NCBI GenBank assembly: GCA_016617855.1
Contig: JAECUM010001915.1
Span: 1 to 64,000, forward strand
Direction: 5' to 3'
DNA: 64,000 nt
Source: Megalonaias nervosa
Lineage: Eukaryota > Mollusca > Bivalvia > Unionida > Unionidae
Shown here: piece by piece, positions 48,201 to 58,970 of the stretch
How positions within the stretch are numbered: the stretch's first letter is position 1
Layout of the letters: each line of letters begins with the position of its first letter
Program-made: the position numbers and the translations under genes
The notes under the pieces: generated by a model
Databases searched by the model: none
What the model was told of the DNA's origin: nothing
What the model saw: the letters and a program-made list of their open reading frames with translations, nothing else

Positions 48201-49912
48201 TACAAGAAAGTTAAATGTCATGTAATGAAACAATTATTCACTATTGATTTGATATACTACAAGGAATTATCCAACCCACCCACCCAATAAATAATATTCC
48301 TCTCAGCATGTAGCCTCAGGGAATATTTCTCCTTTGCTTGACAAATTCCTTAAGCAATCGAATCAAACTGCAATAAATGTATAATGAAGGCCTGGGGAAA
48401 AATATCAGAGGTTCTGTAAAACATTATCTCCCCTGCAAACAATTACCATAAAAAGGTCCTAAAATAAACGCTTAATACTGTTAACAATACTGATAATGTG
48501 ATCATTAATAATAATGCCTTGCTCATATAAGCGTAACAGGAGTGAATATAGAACATTTGGTTTGGAGTACATACTGTTATTTCAAAGGATCAAAATGTTC
48601 ATACAACCATCTGTACAGGAGGAAAAGCAATAAAGTTTCTCAAGATTTTCATATTGGATGCCAGATTGGTACCATTTTCTTGTGCTTATTGACAAAAGAG
48701 TCACCGGATAACAAATAAAAGTCCATCTAATAAGCTCTCTTGGTCTATGACCAGTCGAGATAAAAATTGTGACAGCAGTTACTTGTAAATATGCACATCT
48801 TCAGTCGATGGCAATAACATATACAAAGTTTCACAGTGATCGACTGGGAAATGTGAGAACAGCTATGTTAAAAAAATAATGTCACATGCTACATCCAGCT
48901 GCAAGTAAAAAAAATTAAAAACATTCATAAAAAAGATATAAGCACTCTGATTTGTTGACATCTTCATCTTAGATGATGACCATAACATGTACAGAGTTTC
49001 AATGATTCATTAAAACTACTGGGACTAGTTACATTCACACAACTGTCATACACTGCATTCAGTTGCCAATCAAAATACGCCATAATTCTAAGTTTCATGG
49101 CTATCTATTAAAAATTGTGTGACTAGCTGCACTTAAGCAAATGTGTCAAACGGAAGGAATCAATAACACAAGGATATCTGGTGATGGTGTACAAATAAAA
49201 ATGCAGAAAATCAAGAACAAGTAACAATTGGGTGTAACTGGATCCATGCAGCAATTGGTGCAAACTCTTTAACATTAGCTGTAATCAATTATAAAACATC
49301 CAACCATTAACAGCATAAAGCCAGACCTGTTACTGCATAATAAACCAGACGATCATGGTCTTAGTTGTGGAAAACAATAAAATACTTTCTCTGGGATAAA
49401 GATTTAAGCTGGGTTATGATGTTCTTTATTTGATAATAAGCTGAGCTACCATCTGATTTTGAAATTCTTTAGACCCTGAAAAATTTTGAATTTTCTAATG
49501 AGGTTAAACTGGACAGAAGGATTGATAGCCCATTTTTTGGGGAGACTCTATAACTTTGGAAACTGCATTTTAAAGAGGACTAAAGCATCAGGGAAAAAAA
49601 CTTGCTGAAGCAAACAAAAGCTACCATACAAAATAATTTCCTAAATTTTTCAACTCAATAACATTTATACCTTAATGGGTCTTGCGTAAAGTTGGCAAAC
49701 TCTGTAACAGAGGGTGTGGCATCAAATTCTTGTTTCATTTTTTCATTCCTGTATGACTGGTACAGGAAATTTCGAAAGACTTCCTCTGTCTGTTGAGTCA
49801 CATTTTCCTCAGACTCTTGATGGAAATTATCTGGGCCCTGCATCTGTTTCAAATTAGGGGAAATGGGGGGATTTGATGGGCCTTTGCCGGCCCCCCCATC
49901 CCAGGATGCCAT
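39822..49912 (-). CDS. BAK1: BAK-like pro-apoptotic Bcl-2 family protein (4 coding exons)
   Basis: Coding exons are 49671-49912, 47202-47345, 40904-41105 and 39822-39926. They sum to 693 nt, 230 residues plus stop, with GT-AG introns and matching phases (2, 2, 0). BAK and BAX form pores in the outer mitochondrial membrane to release cytochrome c. Seen: helix-1-like TEEVFRNFLYQSY (about 42-54), BH3 VGRQLAKIGDDIN (86-98) with the Leu and Gly-Asp core, BH1 FQNGINWGRILALF (131-144), BH2 WIARQGGW (189-196), and a C-terminal membrane anchor (about 210-228) ending in Arg-Arg. BH3 is closer to BAK than to BAX. The start MASWDG fits the length (human BAK has 211 residues); an upstream in-frame Met at 49999 is less likely. 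Introns of 2.3, 6.1 and 1.0 kb hold SINEs and palindromic repeats. Confidence 0.92.
40712..40800. repeat. Palindromic GGTCCC / TTATAAGGCCAC element
   Basis: Arms CACCTCTTATAAGGCCAC (40735-40752) and GTGGCTTTATAAGAGGTG (40771-40788) are inverted with one mismatch. A relative is at 43581-43672 and a more diverged one near 42368-42485. It lies inside BAK intron 3. Confidence 0.55.
40904..41105 (-). CDS. BAK1: BAK-like gene, coding exon 3 (BH1, BH2)
   Basis: The acceptor is TTTCTAG|G and the donor GGCTGG|GTAAGT. It encodes the BH1 core NWGR and the BH2 motif that ends exactly at the exon border. Confidence 0.93.
41370..41640 (+). mobile_element. SINE copy (diverged head), same family as 43263
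   Basis: It shares with the copy at 43263 the blocks AAGTGGTTAGAG, AAAGACTTAAAAA, CTCAGCATTAAGAGGTTAGTG, TGTCAGGATAATGT and AAAATTGTTAAAGCTA. The B box is lost. It lies in BAK intron 2. Confidence 0.75.
43263..43560 (+). mobile_element. tRNA-derived SINE
   Basis: The head has an A-box-like GACCTAGTGGTTAGAGC and a B-box-like GGGTTCAAACCCC, followed by a conserved body (CTCAGCATTAAGAGGTTAGTG, TGTCAGGATAATGTGACTGGG) and an AT-rich tail. The spacing and body are typical of the tRNA-headed SINEs with a shared central domain known from molluscs; the exact family is not certain. Confidence 0.8.
43581..43672. repeat. Palindromic GTCCCC / TTATAAGGCCAC element
   Basis: Inverted arms at 43603-43620 and 43640-43657 with outer TAGTCCCC / GGGGACCACT. 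It directly follows the CA-rich tail of the SINE at 43263. Confidence 0.55.
44540..44765 (-). mobile_element. tRNA-derived SINE, second family, reversed
   Basis: On the minus strand from 44760: GGTGGCTGAGTAATCTGAGATGC (A-box region of a class II tRNA), a long arm, then GGATTTGAGTCTTGG (B-box like), then a body with AGAAAGCTTTCCAT and GGGTTTTCCAGGG. The ends of the repeats at 25530-25650 and 26275-26450 are the same family. Confidence 0.65.
45171..45221. repeat. (AG)n microsatellite
   Basis: A pure AG run of about 50 bp within BAK intron 2. Confidence 0.95.
47202..47345 (-). CDS. BAK1: BAK-like gene, coding exon 2 (BH3)
   Basis: The acceptor is TTTTTCAG|C and the donor AGAAA|GTAAGC. It encodes the BH3 helix and the following SLNIDHVSAYEAFAGVA segment. 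Confidence 0.92.
47985..48110 (+). mobile_element. SINE 3' fragment of mollusc type
   Basis: A block with GGTTTCTTCCTCCACCA, TACTGGCCGCCAT, CTGAAAATGGCGTTAAGCC and an (ACA)n tail. This end sequence resembles SINE tails common in bivalve genomes. There is no tRNA head. Confidence 0.55.
49671..49912 (-). CDS. BAK1: BAK-like gene, coding exon 1
   Basis: 80 codons plus two bases. The donor site is AAG|GTATAA. It contains the N-terminal Gly/Pro-rich leader and the first helix. Confidence 0.85.
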
Positions 49913-50039
49913 TTTAAATTTCCTGAAGGGATGCTCTCGCCTACATGGATCACTTCGATGAACCTTCAAAGCAACATAAAAATGATCAATATTGTGCATA
50001 TTAGTACAAATGACGGAAAAGGAGTAACATTAACGTGAT

Positions 50040-51080
50040 CAAAGAAAAACTATAAGTGTCAAAATTTGGTGGAAAAAAATAAGAAAAAGTACGAAAAAAA
50101 TGTTTCTTAGGGTATATAATGATACTGTATGCAATGCTGATTTGACGACAGTAGTTTAGGCAAGACAGCAATATTCTGTTGGAATATTTATGACTAGCCA
50201 GTGCTTTAATCTATACAAAGAAAGAAAGGCATAAGTATCTTGTAATTCTGGTCAGTAGTCTTATATCAGGTCAGAATGGAATATCCACAAATTTGTGTAT
50301 GATTTTATAGCACACAACCAATTCAGCACAAAATCATCTGTCTTGAAGGGATTGCGAATCAAGTTTGTTTTTCATATTTGTTGGACTGACAGTTAGTAAG
50401 TAGTAAATTTCAAACCATCATGCTTCTCTACTTTCAATTTTTTAAATTTGTTTGGATGTTCAATGACAATGAGGTATATTCAAGTTGCAATCTAACCAAG
50501 CTTTATAAAATTATCCAAAGATTTTTTTTCAAGGCTTTTATATTTGGTTTTGAAGTAATATATACTGCAAACATAAGACATTTGCATTGGACTGATCTTA
50601 GGAATTTGATTTAAGTATTTTGGTAGATAATCTGGAGAATAGGTGCTATTTCACATACAAGTCCAACATGGGATCAATTACATTCAAACATGACTAAATT
50701 ATAATTACTTTTGAAAATTTTGATTCCAATTACTTACTTTTGGACACAGTCACTAAATAGATTATATTACTTTTTTAAAGTAATAAATTACATTTCAATT
50801 AATTTGCATTATATTTTTATATTTAAAATCATAAATACATTCCTGTGTATTACACAATTTTGGAATAAAGAGTTATATTATTCTACATTTTTAACAAAAA
50901 TATAGATAGACCAATATAACCACTGAATTGCTTGTTGGAGATTTTTTTAAAATATTCATTCTTGGAACATTTTTGGTCGTTAAAAGAAGTGACAGCAAAC
51001 AGCTATTAAAATTATGTATGCATATATATTTATATATGTACTTTGTTAAGTCTTGTGAAATTATGTGTTACTATGTGTAT
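50040..51080. other. Upstream flank of the BAK-like gene, no gene seen
   Basis: AT-rich sequence with motif-free open frames (50420-50614, 50711-50905, 50928-51143). It would hold the 5' UTR and promoter of the BAK-like gene, which I cannot delimit. Confidence 0.5.
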
Positions 51081-51084
51081 TACT

Positions 51085-51262
51085 GTATTGTTTTGCATCA
51101 TTGTTGGGTAGTTTGTCTATATATGTCCTGTATTAAGTCATAAAAAACAGTAGGTGCTACTGTAAGTACTATTGTATTGTTTTACATCATTGTTGGTAGT
51201 TTGTCTATGTATGTCCTCTATTAAGTCGTGGACAAAAGTAGGTGATAATGTATATACTACTA
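51085..51262. repeat. Tandem duplication, unit about 89 bp
   Basis: GTATTGTTTTGCATCATTG at 51085 recurs at 51174 with a G/A change. Both copies continue with TAGTTTGTCTAT and ATGTCCT(G/C)TATTAAGTC. Confidence 0.8.
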
Positions 51263-51736
51263 TACAAAATATATATCATACTTGTAATCTGTCTTGCCGG
51301 TGAATAATCCTAAAATGTTACTTAATTTATATGCTGCAAGCACATAAAGATTATTTGAACTTGAACTGGCACTGAACAATCTTTGAATTCCACTGTCATA
51401 TCATTAAGTTTAAATTTGTAAAATACCCAGATGTATTATCTTATGTTAATTTATTACTTGAAGTATGGATGATTCTTACAATGAATGTGGCATTGCTGGG
51501 AAAAGGTCACTGTTAATAAATATTTGCAGTACTGCACATGCTACAATATTACACGTCAGGTTGGCTTACTTATCGTCTTGCCTGGGTCAATTCCAGCATG
51601 CATAATGGATACTGATTTCTGAGACAAATTGTGCCAAAAAATCGTCAAATAAATGAAAATTGTAATCTTATTTTTAAGCCCAACCTATATATCTCTCCAA
51701 TGTTCTGATCCCACACACTGTTTTCAAATGGTGGGG

Positions 51737-52116
51737 AGAATTTCCTACCATCCCCAAATTGACAGTTCTAGAACAAACCCTGCATGAGAGTCCAGGGAAG
51801 CACTTTTCATGAAAAAAGTTTCTTTGCATCAAATTTTAATGTTTTTCTCCTTAAAGGATGTGTTTTCTTTGTAACTATTACCAGGATGTAGTATATTTGC
51901 TGAATACTTTATTTGACCAGACATCTAGAATTTCCTACCATCCCCAAATTGACAGTTCTAGAACAAACCCTGCATGAGAGTCCAGGGAAGCACTTTTCAT
52001 GAAAAAAGTTTCTTTGCATTAAATTTTAATGTTTTTCTCTTTAAAGGATGTGTTTTTTTTGTAACTATTACCAGGATGTTGTATATTTGCTGAATACTTT
52101 ATTTGACCAGACATCT
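51737..52116. repeat. Recent tandem duplication, unit 190 bp
   Basis: 51737-51926 and 51927-52116 are adjacent copies, both from AGAATTTCCTACC to GACCAGACATCT. I count about four single-base differences, so the duplication is recent. Confidence 0.93.
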
Positions 52117-54120
52117 AAGATTAGATTTTTTTATAGTCAACATGATTAAAACAACAACTAAATACAAGTTCTACTGACCTTTTACCAACAGCATATAAAA
52201 TGATAAAGACATTAACTCAACATTACTTCCAAGACATACAAACATGGCATAATATTAAATCATGTAGCACATAATTTGAGGTACAAGTAAGCAAGTAATC
52301 ACATAGCATGTAATTTAAGCCATCTGCAACTTCATGGTTAATCCTATGGATCATACCAATAAAACAAAAGTTGCAAATGCATCAACCATTTTGTCACTTG
52401 TAACTTCTCAGTCAGTAGTGCAATTAATCAAACTATAACCTTATTTAATTCATACTGATTTGAAGAATGGTTGCAGAAGTTTCCGGTGTACAAACTTAAT
52501 GATTTTTGTATGTATATTACCATGCTGATATATATCCAAGGCATTTATTATCTCACTATATTCCAAGTGAATTCAAGCTATAATCAAACAAGCAAGCAAA
52601 ACAAGTTTAAAAATGAATTTAGTATTAAGGTAACTAAAACAAGGGATATGTTAGAACCTGAAGGATGCTAACAAGAAAGAAAACCCTCCAAAACAGGGAA
52701 ACTTTAAAAATCTAGGTATCTTAAATAATTAAAAGGAAGTACAGATTAGGATTATAAGCATTCTGATAAGCAAACTGAATCCCACTTTTAAAAAAAAGGC
52801 AATAACAAAAAAATGAAGCAATAGTAAGGCACTTAACAGTAAAACTAGTAATACTAACACATTTATCAGCTGTCATATCATGGCAAGAGATTTGGTGGGG
52901 GTAGGGAAGAATGGGATATTAACTTATTAACCTGTGGAGATTTTCGTCATTTTGTCATTTTCACCTGAAATATGAGTAGGAAACATATTTTGGTGGCTGC
53001 TTCTGTATACATCCAAATAAATCTGCATCCAAGTGATTTCCATTTGGCCTGACACCTAGCTGTGTTAGGAATGTTGTTTTTCTTGGTTATTTTGATTGCA
53101 CATGTGCAGAAGGGTAAAAGTTGGAGTTGGGGGTGTTTTTTGGCCTATTGGACCCATCATTTTCCTGTCCTGGCCACTTTTTACTTGAAATCCCAAACTT
53201 ATCCTACTTTTGCAATGGTTCACCTGTCTGTGTGCAGTTCAGACCATTCTGCCTTAGAACTGAGGCCAAAAAGCCTAAAATCCAGACACAAAATCCCATT
53301 CTGACAAGCGAAATTTTGGTGTAAAAAAATCATGTCTCAAAAAATGTTTTTCCTTCTGTATTTTGTGATGCAAAAGGTATCCTTGTAGAGCTACATCTGT
53401 CTACTTTTCTGCAATACCAACATTTTGGCGTATCTTAAATGACCATGACACTACAGAGCTTGGAAGTAGGGTACTACCTCCTGACACACAAATGTGGTAC
53501 CAGGGGTTAATGAGTTAACTGCTGATATTGAATTAATACTCTTTACCATTCTAGGATAAAATTAAGGATCTAAATGAACTGAAATTTGATTCATGGCAGA
53601 AATGATTTAGTTAGGATATTCCACTAAATGGCAGCTGCAGATCTAAACACTGTATTTATTGTGTTTAAAAAAACAGCAAATCATCCGAACATTTGGAAGC
53701 AACTTATTTGGAATTTTAAAAGTCTCCAGAGAAATGAGCTAAGTCTATGCATTTTCATGGTTGGCATATTGCCTTAAATATGAGGCCGTCATAACCAATG
53801 GTGACGTCATCATATACAAATCTAAGAAAATGATCTTGTAATTTTTTATGTTTACTTGTATTCTTATCACTGCTGAAGTGCCAGGCTATGGGACAGAAGC
53901 TGAAATTGGAAAGAATAAAGGTATGTAATAATGTCAGCTTATTGACTCTTGTTATCTTCCGACCAATACATTTAAGGCAGTTTTCTCTAAGCTTTCATAT
54001 AATTTTCTCATGTGGACCAATTTGAAATAAGAAATCCTAGCAGTCTGATAGTTTCTTCACTGTTTATGATGGAACTACTTAGGTTAAGTATAGGTTTCAT
54101 ACTGAATGTCATTTAATCCA
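52117..54120. other. Non-coding host DNA, nothing recognised
   Basis: Two overlapping motif-free frames lie at 53062-53324. No RNA gene or exon is supported. Confidence 0.5.
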
Positions 54121-54142
54121 CACCCAGTGTTTTAACCTTTTC

Positions 54143-54700
54143 TGGGTTGACTTTCATTCTGTTCACAGGAAACCTGTCGATCATAAGAGAGAACTCATTT
54201 TCAAGTGTGTCAATCAGTGCGGAGAAAAATGAAAGTGTTGACCAAGAAGAGCTTTATAGAAAACCATATTTAATAAAATATATTAGTAAAGCATTAAAAA
54301 GGTTGAGGATGGACCTCTTATGGAATTTCTAACTACTCTTGGCAATTTGCATCTTAATTTGCTGCTTTCAGCTTGACAGCCATATCAACAATTGACTTGC
54401 TGACCATTCTGAGACATAATCCCTTACCTTGAAAATGCAAATAACATGATGGAGACAGTCAAAAGCATTAGATAAATCCATCAGAACTATAGCTACATGT
54501 TCATTTTTGTTAAGGGCCTCCTTCCAGTCTTCTGGTAAGCATAAAGCTGTAGTCTGGCCAAACAGAAAAGTGCAGTCAGGCATTCATGATCTTTCTAAAA
54601 AGCACCCAAGAATGTTAAAAATGTTATCAGCTGGTTCTCAATTAATTTCTGTCTGAATATAGTGGCTAAAGTGCTAGCTAGTCTGCAGTTACTTTTATTA
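54143..54700 (-). pseudogene. Non-LTR retrotransposon (LINE) reverse transcriptase fragment
   Basis: On the minus strand the piece 54368-54583 contains EDWKEALNKNEHVAIVLMDLSNAFDCL, cited here by its core VLMDLSNAFDCLHH: the hallmark A-domain of LINE RTs. Further down the strand (about 54150-54260) an in-order LIDRF..NRMKVNPEK segment matches the later part of the same domain. The central Tyr-x-Asp-Asp segment is disrupted. It is a dead, 5'- and 3'-truncated copy. Confidence 0.8.
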
Positions 54701-54759
54701 AGATGATTGTCCCATATGATAATTGGAACTGCTTTTGCTTCTTTCAAACAATCAGGAAT

Positions 54760-56500
54760 CTAATCCTACATGTAGACGTAGCACATGTTGTTTTTGTTTT
54801 AGTGCTATGTCTTACAACCCAAATAATGGCCTTGCATAGCCTGTTCCGATGTCGTTGACATCAGAACAAGTAGTCAAAGTTTGAGGAATATCTCACACAC
54901 TTGGCAGCCTATATCGACACTCTTCCACTAATTTATGTGTAATTAATATACTTACTGTGCTGTCTTTATCCCGGTGGAATCAAAATATTACACTAGCAAA
55001 TGGACGCATTTTCATGTTCTGTTGACATACATTTGAATTTGTTGAAATGTGACGGTAGTCGAGGTATGCCGAAGTATGTTCAAATAGGTTCATGTGGGGG
55101 ATATGTTTCTTGAATGAAATGAAACGTTGCTTATGGTTCCAACAGGCATAATATATTTTTTATTCGTTTCATTAAAGAATAATATTTCAACCTAACCCGA
55201 TTACAGCATTCCCGGCTTTCATTGCTTACCAGCCAAAAGAAATGTAGGCCAACAAAACTCAAAAACTGGTCCATTTCTTTTTTGAGAATTTGAATTTATT
55301 AGAGAAAAGACATCAGGGTAAGTAAAACATTATAACTTTACTTTGTAGAAAAGCATCGTTATTGGTTGCCAGTTGTGTGTGATATTCCTGAAAATTTGAC
55401 TTTCATTACACTGCTAGTCGACATCAAAACACGCTACACAGTGCCGTTAGTTAGGCAGTAAGACCCATCACTCCCTGATGGGTCTTACGTGGTGGAACTA
55501 TCAGGAATCATAACAGACCAGTGTTTTGTTAATTTAATTCTAACATGCCCAACAAAGACTGGCATCCATTTTGAACATGTTAACTGTAATTTGGTACACC
55601 AAACCCCTCATGATTTAATGGAATTCAAAATCCGCATCATTTTAGAGACATAATCAAGGTTACCCCCGTTTAAATTAAAATGCTATGTAACTACTGTATT
55701 TAAATATTGTATTTGAACATGCCATCCCTCGGATACCTCGATGGATTTCTTGTTTCATGCATTTATATTAGACTACAAGATTAATATATATATATATATA
55801 ATTATTATCATGCATTTAAACACAGATTTATCTTTCGTTTCGTTCATTCTGTATACCCTTGAAACTCAGCAAGATAGATTGGGATGTATGTACAAACTTT
55901 ATACATTTTATACAGCAGCACCAAACGTTTCGTGGAAACTATTTCCAAATGTGTGACTACATAGTCTACAAACAGTGTTGCTTTCCTTTGTGGAACTTCT
56001 CCGAACTTGACAACATACTTGGCCAACTTCAACTGCCTGTAACTTTAGTTACTTAAATAGTTTTCACTGGTGACTATGATAGATACCTGTAAGTGTAAGT
56101 GTTGTGTATGTAGAAAGTCTTACAAAACGAGCTCAAATTTCGAAGTAATCATACGACCCCGGTTTCCCTTTGACTTTCCGTTTTCAACCTAGGAATGACA
56201 CAATCAGTTCTACAGGAAGAAAAGATACTCAATTGGAATGTCTTCGGCCGTTTCCATTGCATGCTTAAAAAAAAAAATTTTTAGACTGGTCCCATATGGA
56301 CTTCTACATACGACAGGAAACCAGACCAGAAGAAACCTCGTACCGAAGAGGTATAATAGCATCTCATTTATGGGATATGGACTCGAGTCACAGTTATTTT
56401 CCATATATAGTCTCTGCATTTGTTTCTCGGTACTGAACTTTCCACTGTGTCCAAATCACTATAAATCATATGTTCTGAATCTGAATGTATAAAGTGCAAG
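54760..56500. other. Non-coding host DNA before Polinton 2
   Basis: No supported gene. A perfect short palindrome, AAGACCCATCA-CTCCC-TGATGGGTCTT, lies at about 55461-55487, and a short (TA)n run at about 55783-55800. Confidence 0.5.
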
Positions 56501-56515
56501 GCCAGTTACGGCATA

Positions 56516-56775
56516 AGCAGCAAGGAGGGCGAATCCTACAACTTTTCAATTAGAGATTTCGCCGAAAAATAAAGTTTCCTACGGAGATGAAAATACAAAC
56601 ATCAATAACGTCAAACCGGAATCTCTAACCGACCCGAAACTTTTCTATTTGTTAGCTTATTTTGGTTACTTTATTTTTTTACATTTATGTTTTTGTTTTT
56701 TATGGCATGTTTGTTTATGTAACCGCACGCTCACTCGATGTCGTCGCCCTCACTTGCTGCTGTGTCTGTCAATCA
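56516..56775. repeat. Polinton 2 terminal inverted repeat (one end)
   Basis: It matches one module of the Polinton 1 terminus: ATCCTACAACTT, TTTCCTACGGAGAT, ATCAATAACGTCAAA, GAATCTCTAACCGACC. The inner edge resembles the AGCAGC...GACGAC block of Polinton 1. Only one module is evident, against two in Polinton 1. Confidence 0.7.
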
Positions 56776-56784
56776 AAATTTTAT

Positions 56785-57435
56785 CGAGACCTATACGATA
56801 TCACGACCGAGGATCATGTAAATTTATCGTGATAAATCCGTGTGGGGTAGATCGAGCTTTTGAAAAGAAGTTTTTGAATTTAATCATATCCATGCCCCCT
56901 GAACACCAAGTCTGATGAATGTTTCCCAGAGTATGTGTATCAACTCCATTAAACACAACTAAAAGATTACAATTGTCTCTGATAACTTTAGGTATTTGTG
57001 TATATCGCTAAGTAACATATATAACATCTGTGTTTTTGTGTCTACCTCTGGAAAATATCCGAGCTAGATTTGATTGTCCAGCATCATATCATCATATACT
57101 ACGAGATCATTAATAAGTCCATCGAGATCATCCACAGATGGAGCTTCATCAATATCGGTGATGAAATCAATAATATCATTATCATTATCATCTTCATCCA
57201 ACGACTTCGCTTCATTAAAATCTTTAAGCACATCGTAGCATCGCTGATCATCTACGGATGGTGCCACCAAATATAACTTATCCCACTTGAGCCATCTCAT
57301 TATCAGATTAAGCAACAATTGCGTCTTACCAGACCCAGATGGACCTATTATAATTGCTCTCATAGAATTTGGTAGTGCTGCATGATACTTGATTGGCTCC
57401 TGCTTTTGTGTAGCTGAGAAGTCAATTACATCCAT
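56785..57435 (-). pseudogene. Packaging ATPase, Polinton 2, broken
   Basis: From ATG 57435 it is open through Walker A GPSGSGKT and Walker B LVVYDD to a stop near 57066. The same strand continues with RIFSRGRHKNTDVIYVT, RDNCNLLVVFNGVD and GFITINLHDPRS, interrupted by stops and a small insertion, down to about 56785. It is clearly orthologous to 20420-21082. Confidence 0.85.
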
Positions 57436-57458
57436 GTTGTACAAATATAATAAACAAT

Positions 57459-57970
57459 ATGAATTTATATTGTGTCCGATGCAGAGCATCCACCCCCACC
57501 AGTGGATTAACAACAATAATAACAAAAAATAAAAAGCATGCACTTACAGGCAAGTGTGTACAATGTGGTACAAGCAAATACAGATTTATTTCGTCTCGTA
57601 CGAAGATAGGTGGTGATATCGCTGCTTCACTGGGAAAATTACCAGGGACTCCATGGGCTAAGTACCAGGAGAAAACAACTTCCTGGATATAATTATTGTG
57701 GTGCTGGAACCCGACTTGATATCCGACTTGATGAACGAGACCAACCAAGACCAGGAGAATATCCAATAAATGCAACTGATCAAGCATGCCACGTTCATGA
57801 CGTTGCGTATAAAAGTTAAGATTTACAACATCGACATATTGCAGATGTGAAGTTGATTCACGCTTTAAATTCCATTAAAAAAATAATAAATCTATCAGAG
57901 AAAAACTTGCTAGCTTCCTAGTGAAATCTGCGATGTAAGGTAAACTAATGCTAGGGGCTGGTAATTAATC
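57459..57970 (+). pseudogene. Zinc-ribbon / phospholipase A2 protein, Polinton 2, broken
   Basis: ATG 57459 starts the zinc ribbon (YCVRC, GKCVQCG). A shift near 57665 moves into the frame with NYCGAGTRLDIRL and ACHVHDVAY, a TAA follows at about 57817, and the tail continues to about 57970. The calcium loop and the catalytic His-Asp are preserved in sequence despite the breaks. Confidence 0.85.
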
Positions 57971-57986
57971 ATAGATAACTATTATA

Positions 57987-58970
57987 ATGGAATCGATTTA
58001 TTATAGCCCAAGAGGATATTGGAGGGGCAAAGCAGCGCTTGGTAAACTTGCTGATGCAGCAAATGTCACGCGTTCTGTTGCTGAAAATTGGTTAGCACGA
58101 CAGGCAATATGGCAAATTTATATACCACCACCTAAACAAATTCAGTATGCACATTTTGATGTCAGCGCTCCCAACGAAGTTCATCAAGCAGACATTTTGT
58201 TTTACAACATGATACTATTAAAACACGTAGACGTCAATCACGCATATACAAATACGCGTTAACTGTCGTTGACGTGGCAAGTAGATATAAAGAAGCAGAA
58301 CCATTATCAACAAAAACAGCAACTGAAGTTGCATCTGCTTTTGAACGAATTTATCAACGAGGACCCATGCGATGGCTACATCTACTACAGGTTGATCCTG
58401 GCAAAGAATTTCTTGGTGCAGTATCATATCTGATGAAAAAAAATAATGTCAAAATCAGACGAGGATGCACCGCAATTCATTGCGATCAGGCAATCGTTGA
58501 ACGATTTAATCGAACACTTGCTGAGCAGTTATTTGGATATCAATATGCAAAGGAAATATCCACTGACCTTAAGTCCGGGGATAAAAGATCACGTGAATGG
58601 GTTGCAAGACTACCAAGTGTGATAGCTGTATTAAATAATGAAATTACTCGTGCAACCTCTATGAAACCCATCAGCGCGATCACAAAAGAATATACCAGTA
58701 CAACGATGTTAATCTTTCTCAAAATAACCAGTAGTAGGTAATGTGACTGCCAGATATTTATATGAACCCGGTGAACTTGAAGATTGTAAGAAAAGGGCGA
58801 CTGATCCTATTTGGAGTGTAACCACACATAAAACTTCCAGCGTGGTAAGATCCACGGGTAGACCTGCAATCTACAGACTATATTCAACTGCTCCTCGGCG
58901 TGGATTTGTACTTGAGTAATTACAAGTAATTCCTAAAGATACACAATTACTACCGCCTTCACTTCTATGA
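57987..58970 (+). pseudogene. Polinton integrase, Polinton 2, broken
   Basis: 57987-58262 encodes GYWRGKAALGKL and the HQADILF aspartate. A shift near 58195-58270 leads to 58274-58741 with VDPGKEF and VERFNRTL. The C-terminal domain (YLYEPGELE, DPIWSVTTH) continues in another frame to about 58970 and has a terminal stop inside GFVLE. The three catalytic acids are all still encoded. Confidence 0.88.

Noticed and set aside
53062..53324. Overlapping 80- and 67-codon frames with hydrophobic start
   Set aside because: Neither frame matches any family I know, and no splice or start context supports an exon.
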